Positions 23,125-33,540 of a stretch of DNA of 64,000 bases are shown here, one piece after another. Positions within the stretch are counted from its first letter, which is position 1; every line of letters begins with the position of its first letter. The translations under genes and the position numbers were made by a program. The notes under the pieces are model-generated. The model made no database searches. It was not told where the DNA came from and saw only the letters and a list, made by a program, of their open reading frames with translations. This stretch comes from Trifolium pratense. Lineage: Eukaryota; Streptophyta; Magnoliopsida; Fabales; Fabaceae. Location of the stretch: contig NC_060059.1 in assembly GCF_020283565.1 (NCBI RefSeq), positions 51,403,157-51,467,156 of the forward strand, in the 5' to 3' direction.

Positions 23125-24308
23125 GGCTTAAATGCACTTTTGATCCCCCTATTTTCAAAAAAATGAAGTTTTGGTCCCCCTATTTTAAAAACCAACTTTT
23201 TAGTCCCCCAATTTTAATTTTTTTTGAGTTTTGATCCCCCATCCCATTTTAAGGCTAATTTTATTGATGTGGCATTGCCACTAATGCATATCAACGTCCA
23301 CGTGGACAAATTTAATATCCATGTCATTATTTATTTTTAATTCAATAAAACTTATTTTATAAAATATTTTAATTATTAAAATTATAGTATTTTTTAAAAA
23401 GAAATCAATCAAAAAATAATTCAAAAACATCAAAAATCAAACCAAACAATCCATAGCTCCCATTATCATCATCCACTTATCCAGTTATCCTTATTCTTCT
23501 TACCAACCCATAAAACAAAATAATCATGTTTCATCATCATATCATCATCGTAAACTCATTAAAATAAAAAATCCCAAAATTCACAACCTCTAATTTATTA
23601 AACCTAAGAAAAAACAAACAATCACAACATGGACATGGTCCTCTTTGATTCAAATCAAACAATTGCATATTGAAAGTACGTTTTGTGTTTCAATAACCTC
23701 AAACTTTCATCATCATCCAACTTTATATAAAACCAATCTAGAATTCAACTTCAAACTTAAAAGAATTTCTGGATTTTCATTCAAACTCATCCAAAGTCAT
23801 AGATAGTTTAAAGAGTATGAGTAATTTCTATTGAAACACAAAATCATCTCTAATTTCTTTTCGTTTTTAAAAATCCAGAAATTGTTGAGTTTAAACGGAA
23901 ACCATATAATTGGTGAAATCCATAAGGAAGGATTCTCTCTCACGGTGAATAAAATTCTAGTAGTTGAAGGTTTAATAATTAGGGTTTCAAATTTTATATT
24001 TTATAAGATTTAACAATTATTATTTCAGTTGAATATATAATTTTAATAATTAAAATATTTTATAAAAAAAGTTTTATTGAATTTAAAAATATAATAATGA
24101 CATGAATATTAAATTTGCCCACATGAATGTTGCCACATGATTAGTTACAAGGCCACATCAACAAAATTAACCCCAAAATGGGATGGGGGATCAAAACTAA
24201 AAAAAAAATGAAAATAGGGGGACTAAAAAAAAAAAAATCAGTTTTTTAAATAAGGGGACCAAAACTTCATTTTTTTGAAAATAGGGGGACCAAAAGTGCA
24301 TTTAAGCC
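23125..24308. mobile_element. Mutator-like non-autonomous element (1184 bp) with 9-bp target duplication
   Basis: The ends GGCTTAAATGCACTTTTG and CAAAAGTGCATTTAAGCC are inverted, and inverted similarity continues for about 170 bp (GATCCCCCTATTTT versus AAAATAGGGGGACC, and an inner TGATGTGGC versus GCCACATCA). The perfect flanking duplication AAATAAATA lies at 23116-23124 and 24309-24317. Nine-bp duplications with long TIRs indicate a MULE. The roughly 800-bp interior has no transposase and no recognised captured gene. Confidence 0.88.
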
Positions 24309-24479
24309 AAATAAATATTAAACATATATTATGAAACATATATTATGACATGACATATATAATTCTACGAAGCGAACGCCTTTTACAACATTGGTTTTCT
24401 ACAAAACGAAACATACCAGTCAGGAAAAAAAAATAGAAAAAAAAAGAATGGGCAACAACCATTTTGGTCTCTGAACGTG

Positions 24480-25827
24480 TGATGGTGGCTCTGCAAATGC
24501 ACAAAATCACAACCAATTAATAAAGTGATAAGTTATCGTTCTGCACAGGGATTGTGCCAAAGTTACTAGTTTCGTTTAGGAATTATATAGTTTTGCATTC
24601 ACTTTGTTGTTTAGAAATGGTTGTGCGGGTAAAAATAAATCGCAGGAAATTAAATGACTGAAAAATAAAAGGTGCGTGTGTGTCCACGCGGGGTGGTTAT
24701 GTGTTTTCGAATCCCTCCCTTACTCCTGCTTGGTGGTTAATTCCCTTGTTCCTCTCTATCAGGATTAGTCTTATAAAATAGGTTCAGAAGCACTCGTTCC
24801 ATATTTTTATTACAAACTGGTTAGAGCCTAGTTTAGGTTGCCTTACTCTGCTTAAATATTCTCGCCTCAGTTGGTTCCACTTTTTCGTTTAGATGTAGGT
24901 ATCCTTACCCTTAAGGCTCAATTGCTTCGCAAGTTGTCACGTGTGCCTAAACTAGTCTTCACTCTAACGTCAGGTAGAATTTATCATTCTTAACTTAGCT
25001 TTAATCCTACACTAAAACCTCAGATACTGAATTTAATGGTGTCAAGGAGAGTTTTAGTGTATGTCCTTCGTTCGGGACATTAGCTTCGTTTCCTATCCGA
25101 TACCCGCTAATATCCTTAGGGTTTATTCTAATGTGATCAGTATTAAAATAAAGAATAAAAACCGGACAATAAAAGAGTTTATATAAGAACAATTGAATTT
25201 AATACCAAATTATACAAAACCAAGCATTCGTAATGGAGTTCATGTACTCCACCTAACCTACGAAAACTAAATTACAAAAACAATAAAAAAAAGAACCTTA
25301 TTGGCCTTGGAGTTTCTTGGCCCCCCTTGCCTCCTCCTTAGAGTTCTCTTAACTCTAGAGTGAATATTGAATATGTTCCAATATTTCTAAATGAATAATA
25401 GTGAAGGAGGAATACTTTATTTATAGTTTTTCAGCTAGGTTTGAGCTTTTTCTGCGCGTCCATCGCACCTATCGTGGGCACGATAACGTGTATTTTCGCC
25501 TCATCGTGGCCATGATGGATCATATGGTGGTACGATAGAAGATCTTCTCTAGATTTTCTGCTTTCTTCAACTGCCTTCATCATGTCACGATGACAAGTCA
25601 TTGTGGTACGATGAAAAAGATTTGTTGCAGATTTTCTTCAATTTAAACCGCATTCTCATCGCACCACGCTATTTACGTTTTTGCCATTTTTTGCTGCTTA
25701 TTCCACTTTTCTAGCTTCTAGGCCAAGTAACTTCTCTTTGCCAGATATTTACTTGCTTTTGGGCTTCAATTACGATTACAACTACCCTAAATTACTACTA
25801 AAAACATCATATAATTGACTGTCATCA
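24480..25827. repeat. Solo LTR, family X copy 1 (1348 bp)
   Basis: It begins TGATGGTGGCTCTGCAAATG and ends ATTGACTGTCATCA, matching the two copies at 39672-40993 and 49481-50813 over the full length. TG...CA ends, length over 1 kb and absence of any internal region mark it as a solo LTR. Flanks ACGTG and ATATG are at best a degraded 5-bp duplication. About 25440-25680 contains several ATCGTGG / CCACGAT words in both orientations, as in the other copies. Its superfamily is not determinable from the LTR alone. Confidence 0.8.
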
Positions 25828-26132
25828 ATATGCAACTTGCTGTCAATCTGGTCCCAGATTTAAGAAAATATAAAGTAGTCCTCGACTCTTCAATTTTTTA
25901 GTCACATATTTTTCATAGCGTTAAAAATGGTCGTTAACTTTATAGAAGAGCTGATGTGGCATTTTTTGAAACATGTGGCATGCGGAGTTGACACATTTGT
26001 AGGCAAGTGGACGGATGACGTGGCCAGGGACCAAAATGACTCTACGTTTTTTTTTTCTTTCATTTCTTCACCTTGTTCCTCTCATTCTTCTTCATCTTCT
26101 TCATACATTCATCAATAAAAATCAATACATTT

Positions 26133-26137
26133 GAGAG

Positions 26138-26196
<59 letters not shown>
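26133..26196. repeat. (GA)n microsatellite
   Basis: A GA dinucleotide run with two interruptions near its start, ending at a short GATGATGAT stretch. Confidence 0.95.
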
Positions 26197-26199
<3 letters not shown>

Positions 26200-26254
26200 T
26201 GATGATGATGACATAAATTATTGTTTCCCTGAAAAGGAAACATAAATTAGGATT

Positions 26255-26452
26255 GGCGGAAATGTGGACTAACCTCTTGTTTGGTGCTCCGTTCCTTAGT
26301 TGTTAGGTGATTTCGACCACCAATGAGGAGCAACATGTTGATTTTGATGATGTTTTCGCGTTTTGGGGTTTTGAGAAGGGTTTTAGAGGGTTTCTGCGTT
26401 TTTTTGCAAACAGTTCAAATGAGGGGGGAGAAGGTAGAACACACCTTATATA
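26255..26452 (-). repeat. Diverged repeat related to 46220-46380 and 54190-54370
   Basis: ACTAACCTCTTGTTTG, a GTGATTTCGACCACCAATGAG block and a TTGATTTTGATGATGTTTTCGCG block are laid out as in the segmental-duplication copies (ACTAACCTCTTGTTTG, GGGATTTCAACCACAAATG, GAATTTGATGAGAGTTTTGCG). On the minus strand the shared edge reads CAAACAAGAGGTTAGT, which looks like an exon end with a GT donor, so it may be a dispersed exon of a multiplied gene or element. Confidence 0.45.
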
Positions 26453-26467
26453 GAAACGTCGTTCGCC

Positions 26468-27219
26468 AAATCTTAACCAAATCAACCAAATCACTATTTT
26501 CTTCTTCTTCTATGAGAAACCAAACGATTTCGAAAGATGACTTTCAACGTCAAACTGACCCAACTTACATGATTATCAAGATGGTCGAAGACATAGACAA
26601 GTGCATCCACCATATTCTGAATATTCGCCAATGTGACACTATTTTCATTGGTTGGAGAAGTCCTCGAGAAGGGTGGATTAAGCTTAACTGTGACGGAGCC
26701 TACAAGGATTCTTTCGATTTAGCTGGTTGTGGTGGACTCTTTCGAAAATCAGATGACAGATTGATTAAAGGATACTCGCGCAAAATAGGAACTTATGACG
26801 CTTTCTCCGCTGAAATGTGGGGAATGTATTTGGGAATGCAACTTGCTTTGAGACAATGTTTCCACCATCTTCAAGTGGAAAATGACTCAAAAAAGTCTAG
26901 TTGACATGATTACGGGGAAAGTTAAATTCAATGGTAATCCGCCTACCTTGGTGTGTTGTATATAAGAGTTTTTAAAGTTGAATTGACAGGTGCAATTTAA
27001 TCATACTTAGCGTGAGGGAAATATAAGTGCTGATTGGCCGGCTAATTTCAGCTTTTCTCGAAATTCTTTTAATATTCATATTATGGAGACTCCTCCCAAT
27101 GAGGTTTCGAGTCTTCTTTTTTATGACTTTTTCAGAGCTTGCATACTTAGAAATATTCATGTAACTCTATAGTTTTTTTCTTTTTTGGGTGTTAGCCCTC
27201 TTTCACTACAAAAAAAAAA
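26468..27219 (+). pseudogene. 5'-truncated LINE (L1-type) with broken RNase H domain
   Basis: The insert is flanked by GAAACGTCGTTCGCC (26453-26467) and GAAACGTCATTCGCC (27220-27234), a 15-bp target duplication with one difference, and ends in an A run. It carries the C-terminal RNase H module common in plant L1 ORF2: GWIKLNCDGAYKDS, then AGCGGLFR, SAEMWGMYLGMQLAL and VENDS. After about 26885 an extra A shifts the frame; the domain continues (SLVDMITGKVKFNGNPPTLV) but is broken by stops near 26962 and 26985 before ADWLANFSFSRNSFNIHIME. The 193-codon ORF starting at 26323 is a chimera of older flanking DNA and this fragment. It is a dead copy. Confidence 0.88.
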
Positions 27220-27537
27220 GAAACGTCATTCGCCTTCCAGGCAACCAACAATTAAGATAGTTCGCTTACTACACAACAAAGGTGTATTTTCAAAAGTTCC
27301 ATTTGAGAGTTCATGTAATTCTCCAATTTCCTGAAACTTTTCACGATCTAATTAGCGTCTCTCAAAAACTGAATCGTTGTTTATTCATTTAAATTTTTCT
27401 TTAAGAAACTCCTCCGCCGATTCTCAAAAACTAAATCGATCAATATTTCATCCCTCTAAAATCTTCATCGATCAAAATGTTTTAATTTTATATGGTAACT
27501 TATGATATTTTATGTTTTTTAATAGGGTCAAACTATA
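27220..27537. other. Spacer between LINE fragment and SINE
   Basis: Contains the LINE target duplication and AT-rich DNA. No gene is seen. Confidence 0.5.
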
Positions 27538-27740
27538 CCAACATTGAATTGATCCAAGTGGTAAGACTCCCGGTCCCCTTAAACATGTGGCAAGAGATTC
27601 AATTCCTAGCTCATGCATATGAGGAAAATTCGATTTGAAGAGGAAAATCCACCTTGTGTGCCCCATAGGTTTCCTGATGGAGACTAGTAATCGTTAATGG
27701 CGGTGAAAATTTCGTACTAATATCATGGTAAAAAAAAAGT
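27538..27740 (+). mobile_element. tRNA-derived SINE, well preserved
   Basis: The head CCAACATTGAATTGATCCAA is followed by an A-box-like AAGTGGTAAGACTCCCGG and a B-box-like GATTCAATTCCTAGCTC. The 3' part has GGCGGTGAAAATTTCGTACT and ATCATGGT before the A run. The word AAACTATA occurs at 27530-27537 and 27742-27749, a likely target duplication. It is the same family as 2633-2830. Confidence 0.85.
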
Positions 27741-27992
27741 AAAACTATAAATATTATGTAATTTTTATTTATTTATTTATTTTACAAACTTATTAAAAAT
27801 ATAAAACTATATATGTATTTCATTAAAACAGTTTGAACCAGGTTGAAATCGACCCGACCGCTTGAACCGTGAACCATTAAGCTCTCTGGTTCAATTTTAT
27901 TGAAAAAAAAAAAATATTTTTTTTGGACAAGGAAAAAAAAAAAAATTCAACCGAAAAAAATTGCAAACCCTAAATTCGCCTTACATTACATC

Positions 27993-28346
27993 ATGTACTT
28001 CAATCCCGAACTAGTGCAGCTTCCTCTGCATAAAACTAGCGACTCTGCCACCGCCAAACCCAAAGGTACTCAATTTTCTTTCAAGAGCTTCATTCTTATT
28101 CTTCTTTAGCTAAACCTAATCGTTAAACCTAATCCTCAAATTTTGTTCAACTTGTATCTATCGTTCTTCACATCTCTCTCAAGGTGGAAATTGTTATTGT
28201 TGTATATTTTTGTTCATTTGTTTTTCTTGTATTATGCTGTTATTGATGGTTAAAGTTACGTTCTTCCAGAGGTATTGAGGCGAAAGAGTCTGGTTATAAA
28301 TCGAACCAGTTTTGTGATTGTAGTGGTTGCTTGGAGTTGGAGTTGA
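27993..28346 (+). other. Candidate upstream ORF in the NSA2 leader, spanning a leader intron
   Basis: An ATG at 27993 opens MYFNPELVQLPLHKTSDSAT then AKPK up to a good donor (AAAG|GTACTC) at 28065/28066. Joined to an acceptor at 28269 (TTCCAG|AGG), the frame continues EVLRRKSLVINRTSFVIVVV and stops at 28344-28346, about 14 nt before the NSA2 start. If the leader is spliced this way, ribosomes would meet this 49-codon ORF first. Splicing and translation are inferred; the peptide matches nothing I know. Confidence 0.3.
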
Positions 28347-28359
28347 TTTTCAAGAGACA

Positions 28360-30681
28360 ATGGTGGGTTTGCTTTCCCTTTAATTGCTCTAATTTTCGAA
28401 CCCCTTCATTTGAAGCCGTTTATGTTTTTTGAATTTCACAAGCATCTTCTGATTCCATTTTTCCACCCTTTCTTTTATATATTCTTTTTTTGGTTTCATA
28501 TTCTTGTGTTTGTTTGTATCATTATAGCCTCAAGGAGATTATATAGAGCGTTCAATAAAAGAAAATGGCCGCCGTTTGGATTATGAAGAGCGCAAACGCA
28601 AGAAGGCAGCCCGTGAAGTTCACAAGCACTCTCAAAAGGCCCAGAAGGTTTCACTTAGTCTTTAATTCATATTACTTTTATTTAAAAAGTTATGTATTTG
28701 TATATTGTTATAATCTAACTGGGTTTTCGTTTAATTTGAGTGGACAGACACTGGGTATTAAGGGTAAGATTATTGCCAAGAAAAATTATGCTGAAAAGGC
28801 ACAGATGAAGAGAACGTGAGTTTTTTTTTTTTTTTTTTTTTCTTTTTTCGTTTCTTCATCCATATTTATGTCATTACCTGTGATGGTTGTGATATTGCAG
28901 GTGTTTATGGCAATAATATTTATGCTTGATTTCTTAGATCTAGATTATTTATGCTTATTCGAGAGTTGTTGGTTGGTGTTAGATGATAATTAGCAACATT
29001 AGGTTTTCATCGATGTGGATTTGTTGGTAAAATGTAATAGAGAATGATTTCACTCTTGTCTGTCAACAGTTTGGCCATGCATGAAGAGTCAACATCTAGG
29101 CGCAAGGCTGATGATAATGTTCAAGAAGGAGCTGTTCCTGCATATCTTCTGGATCGTGAAAACACGGCCAGAGCAAAGGTATGTCACTCATGCAGTATTG
29201 AAAGACAATTTTGACTCTTGATTCTCTTGCACACTCTTGGAAGTAATGTTGCTATTTTCTATTTTTAGATTCTCAGCAACACCATTAAGCAAAAGAGGAA
29301 GGAGAAGGCTGGGAAATGGGATGTTCCTCTGCCTAAGGTGAGATTCCATTCAATACTGTAATTTTCTTCCAATCCCCAATCTCTGTCTTTTTCCCCATTA
29401 GGAAGGAAAGGAGCAGAGAGGGAGGCAGAAAGCGGTGTTCCCTTTATTTTTTTTTTGAGTTATAACGTATATGTGGCTTTTCATTTCCTCAGGTGCGTCC
29501 TGTAGCTGAAGATGAAATGTTCAAAGTTGTCCGCACCGGTAAAAGAAAGAGTAAGTATTACATTTATTGCTTTTGGTATTATGATCTTGATGCGACGTGA
29601 TAAAAGGTTATTGTTAAAAATTAGCACAGTAGGGTTATTGTTAGTTTGAAGTATGTGATTGCCATTTCTTTATCTTTCTTCATATCATGGTTCTTTATCA
29701 TTCTTTGTTTCATCCTCTTGTTTATCTATATTTTATTACTTCATTATAGATTAAGATGCTCAAATATTTATGGGTGGTTAGTTCAAAACACTCACTCCTA
29801 AGTCTGTGTTTTGATTTTATCGAATGATGGATTTATGAAGTTGGCATGCTGTATTTGTTTCTATTGTCTCGTAGTTCCTTTTAAACACAATTTGGTATTA
29901 GACAGAATGCATATTGATCATTTTTAAAAGCAGTACTGATAATATATGGCTCACCATTTTGCAGCCAAGCAATGGAAGAGGATGGTTACAAAAGCTACAT
30001 TTGTTGGGCCTGGTTTTACCAGAAAACCCCCAAAGTATGAGCGGTTCATTCGTCCTACTGGATTGCGGTTCACTAAAGCTCATGTCACTCATCCAGAACT
30101 TAAATGCACATTCAATCTAGAAATTATTGGAGTGAAGAAAAACCCCAACGGTCCTATGTATACCTCTCTTGGTGTCATCACCAAGGGATCTATAATTGAG
30201 GTATTTATATTTCCCACTCTTCTTATTTATGGAATATTTTCGTACTAACAATTTAAGGCACGTCTAAGTTGATCCCACTTGACCATTTTCAATTACACTG
30301 ATGTGTACTTTGGTTAAGGGCTCATTTGGATTGAGTTATATTTGTGCTTTATTTATTTGCATAAACTATTTTCATAAGCTCAAAAATAAGCCGAATTCAA
30401 AGAGGCCCTAAATATAAATCTAGTATAAACAAAATGTGCTCATTTTTCTGCTTACTGTAATTTCAGGTGAATGTAAGCGAACTTGGTCTGGTTACACCTG
30501 CAGGAAAAGTTGTGTGGGGTAAGATTATTTCCTACTAGTATTTTGGTTTTGTCATTGTGGTTGAAATTTTAACTGATATTGATGCATTGAGTTTTTGTTT
30601 GCCATGAATTCAGGGAAATATGCCCAGGTTACCAACAACCCAGAAAATGACGGTTGCATAAATGCTGTTTTACTTGTTTAA
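28360..30681 (+). CDS. NSA2: NSA2-type ribosome biogenesis protein (260 aa, nine coding exons)
   Basis: NSA2 belongs to the S8e-like family and acts in the nucleolus in maturation of 27S pre-rRNA and the 60S subunit. Coding exons: 28360-28362, 28528-28647, 28748-28815, 29070-29178, 29269-29337, 29493-29550, 29965-30200, 30467-30518 and 30614-30681. All introns are GT-AG and the exons add to 783 nt, exactly 260 codons plus stop, the usual length of plant NSA2. The start codon is the last three bases of its exon. The product begins [20 protein letters not shown], has a very basic N-terminus ([20 protein letters not shown]), then [59 protein letters not shown] and ends [15 protein letters not shown]. 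Every block matches the conserved family. The leader contains at least one likely intron. No broken frame is seen, so it should be functional. The nearest gene downstream converges on it. Confidence 0.96.
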
Positions 30682-31405
30682 GTTCAGATTAAGGATTAGA
30701 GGTCAAAACCTGCTCCATGATTTTTGTAGTCTCGTAGTTATGACAGTACCGTCACTTGCATGTTGGACGAAAGCTGTTCGCATCATTCTTGATACCGAAG
30801 TATTTGTCTGGAAAAAATGGTGAAGAATTTTTGTTTGGATTGAGATACTTACATGTTCCTAGTATACTATTCTCCTTATTTGGATAATCAAATGCAATGA
30901 TAATCACTTCTAGCACTTTAACGCAAACTCTACAGCTTTATAATGAAGTAATATTGTATGAGCAACATTTTAATGATCAGTGATCATTGAGAAAAAAAAA
31001 AAAAAAGAAGCAATCTGGACATGAGATAATTTTCACGTTTTAATGAACTTATGGGCTCCTCCCAAATAAATGAATGTTTTAAAACGTGGATTATCGTTCA
31101 AAAAAAAAAATCTTAGTAATTTTCGATTGCTCATTATAGAAGATGGACCTGTAATATTAGATGAATCATTGTTAAAAAAAAATCCTATGTACTTGATGAC
31201 GGACTCCTAGATGGTAGCTGAATGATTGCAGCGTCAAAATTTAAGGATATAATAGAAAACATTTAGCGCGTGTTTGGTTTTGTGGTGGTAAGAATTGAGT
31301 AAAAATGATTCATATGATTTTAAATCAATTTATGATTTTTGGATAGTTTAGTTCAAAATTACTTTTGAGTGTTTAATAAGAATATGTTTGTGACACTTGC
31401 AAGTT
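30682..31405. other. NSA2 3' region and intergenic DNA
   Basis: The 3' UTR of NSA2 lies here; its end is not defined by sequence. A TGTTTGGTTTTGTGGTGG stretch near 31267 looks like one end of a degraded TIR element. No gene is seen. Confidence 0.5.
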
Positions 31406-31644
31406 ACACCTAATTTCTAGGATTGGCTTTAGTAGCGGCAAATCCTTAGAATTATTTTTTGAAGTAAACTCAAAGTTTGGGGGTTAGAAATGATTTACTT
31501 CTATAGTAAACCATTTAAATATAAACACCTAATTTCTAGGATTGGCTTTAGTAGCGGCAAATCCTTAGAATTATTTTTTGAAGTAAACTCAAAGTTTGGG
31601 GGTTAGAAATGATTCACTTCTATAGTATAAACCATTTAAATATA
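31406..31644. repeat. Tandem duplication, two 119-bp units
   Basis: ACACCTAATTTCTAGGATTG starts at 31406 and at 31525, and the two units are nearly identical (including GTAGCGGCAAATCCTTAGAA and GGGGGTTAGAAATGATT). They differ by one base (TTTACTT / TTCACTT) and a 2-bp insertion, indicating a recent event. Confidence 0.9.
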
Positions 31645-32195
31645 ACTGTGAAGGGTTAAAAAAAGAATTGCCAAGACTTAAAAATAGAATTGTAAATAGA
31701 ATTGTCAAGACATAAAGATCGAATTGCCAAGACTACATGAGATGATTTTTTTTTTCTCTCTCTATGCTATTCTCTATCTCCATAGAGAATAACATAGTGA
31801 GACTACTATTTGAATAAAAAAAATAAAATAATCAACAGAGTGTTCTTATTCAAAACGCCTTGTGATCTTCAACCAATTCTATGCTTCAATACTGGGGTAA
31901 GGGCTATAGCTTGTTTCCAATATTCATAAGTTTTATCAAACCAAGATTCTGCAATTTCAGAATCTCCCTGTCGAATGACCTGTTCTCCGCGGTCGGAATA
32001 GGTGAGTCAATTCCTTCCCTTAGAATCGTACTTGAGAGATTCCTGACTCGTACGGCTCATCAGTCAATATATTAATTACATGAGTTTCAAACTTGAATTT
32101 GGATTAATCATTTTATTTAATCCTTTGTTTTTAGTTTTATCTTTTATCCTACCTTCCGAAGAATAAAGCATCAACCACAATTTCTCATCGTGAAA
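31645..32195. other. Intergenic DNA
   Basis: A repeated GAATTG(C)CAAGAC word occurs three times near 31670-31730. Nothing coding is recognised. Confidence 0.45.
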
Positions 32196-32212
32196 TCAAA
32201 ACCGGCGCTTAT

Positions 32213-32850
32213 TTATTTATTTATTTATTTAATGAAACAAGCTTATCTCATCATTATAAAAAACATCAACAATACAATTTGGCATCAACTCTAACACTTG
32301 AGGATTTTCCGTATACATAGTCGCTCTTGCTAATTCATGAGCAACTACATTAGCTTGCCTCCTAGAAAACTCAACCATCGAGTTTGGACAAAGACTATTT
32401 AAATTACTAATACAATCTTTAATAATAAAACTAAAGTAAGAAAGATCATTGGAAGACTTATTGAAACTGTTAACGACAAGACAACCTTCACATCCATGTA
32501 AAAAATGACACAATTCCATATTGTCAATCCACCGGATAACTTGTAACAACCCAAGAGCTTCACCTTCTTTTACACTAAGCAATGGAGAGTAGCACATAGT
32601 TTTTGCCCAGTTACTATTATCATCACGGATATATATACCTATTCCCACTTTATTATCACCAAAAACCGCATCGACATTGCACTTTACCCAACGGTGCAGT
32701 CTCTCCCACTTGAGTTGGCCGAGCTGCTTGGCCTGCTCCTTGGGCATCGTAAATGTGTCCAGTGCCATTGGTTCAAAAATGTTGCTGCACGTAGATTGTT
32801 GTTACAACCTCATCAACCCAAAGCTTCAAATTTCGTCTTTTCCAAAGGCT
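32213..32850 (-). mobile_element. 5'-truncated LINE insertion with an intact RNase H ORF
   Basis: The insert is bounded by TCAAAACCGGCGCTTAT (32196-32212) and TCAAAACCAGCGCTTAT (32851-32867), a 17-bp target duplication. On the minus strand it ends in an (AAAT)n tail next to the 32196 side. The ORF at 32768-32229 (179 codons) encodes an RVT_3-type RNase H domain: HRWVKCNVDAVFGDNKVGIG, KEGEALGLLQVIRW, GCLVVNSFNKSS and RRQANVVAHELARATMYTEN. The first acidic residue (NVDA) and the Glu of KEGEAL are present; where relatives usually have a second Asp (DSQLVV type) it reads EGCLVV. The frame is open but nothing upstream supports a promoter or the rest of ORF2, so this is most likely a recent dead-on-arrival fragment, not a domesticated gene. 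Confidence 0.85.
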
Positions 32851-32867
32851 TCAAAACCAGCGCTTAT

Positions 32868-33540
32868 ATACAGACAAAAATTTACAAACTTAAAACATTC
32901 ATAACTAATAATCAAATCAGAGGTATATGAATTTTTACTAATTTTAATTTTTTAATGGTTATGAATTTTTTTAACATGGAACAAAAAAAATAAAAAATTA
33001 ACCATTAAAAATGACATACCAATCCCAATACATATTAAAAACAAAATTGTAACAAAAAAAAAATCAAATCGGATGCAGCAGCAGGTTTGGTGCTGCATCA
33101 ACCTAATGTTGCACAACCAGAGAATTTATAGAAAGTCGATGAATATGAATCAATAAAAATGTTACATCATTTTTAGAAATTCAAACAATTGATTCCAATT
33201 TCAGTTGGAATTTTCCTTCTTCTGAATTTCATGTAATACTCATTCCATTGCAAATTTTGCACAACACTGCCAATCTGCCATAGCTAACAGTTTTTATAAT
33301 TTTTTTTTCGACAATAACAGTTTTTATAAATTACAAACATGATCAATTGACCAAATGATACCTTACTCATCACTCATAGACATCCACAATACCATAAACA
33401 ATTCATAGAAATCCACAATACCATAAAACATTTCAATTAAATTATAAATTACACACCATGATGGTTATAAAAACACATATCACTGCCACATATACTTGTG
33501 AAATTCATAGCAAAACATGTTCAAACAAAGCAGTATCTGA
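32868..33540. other. Intergenic DNA between LINE fragment and LRAT-domain gene
   Basis: AT-rich; probably includes the 3' UTR of the minus-strand gene. A tiny insertion lies at 33285-33329: TAACAGTTTTTATAA repeated around a T run plus CGACAA, which on the minus strand reads TTGTCG plus A tail. Confidence 0.5.

Noticed and set aside
26323..26904. 193-codon ORF as a complete RNase H gene
   Set aside because: It crosses the LINE target duplication at 26453-26467, so the N-terminal part belongs to older DNA; the domain is then frameshifted and stopped.
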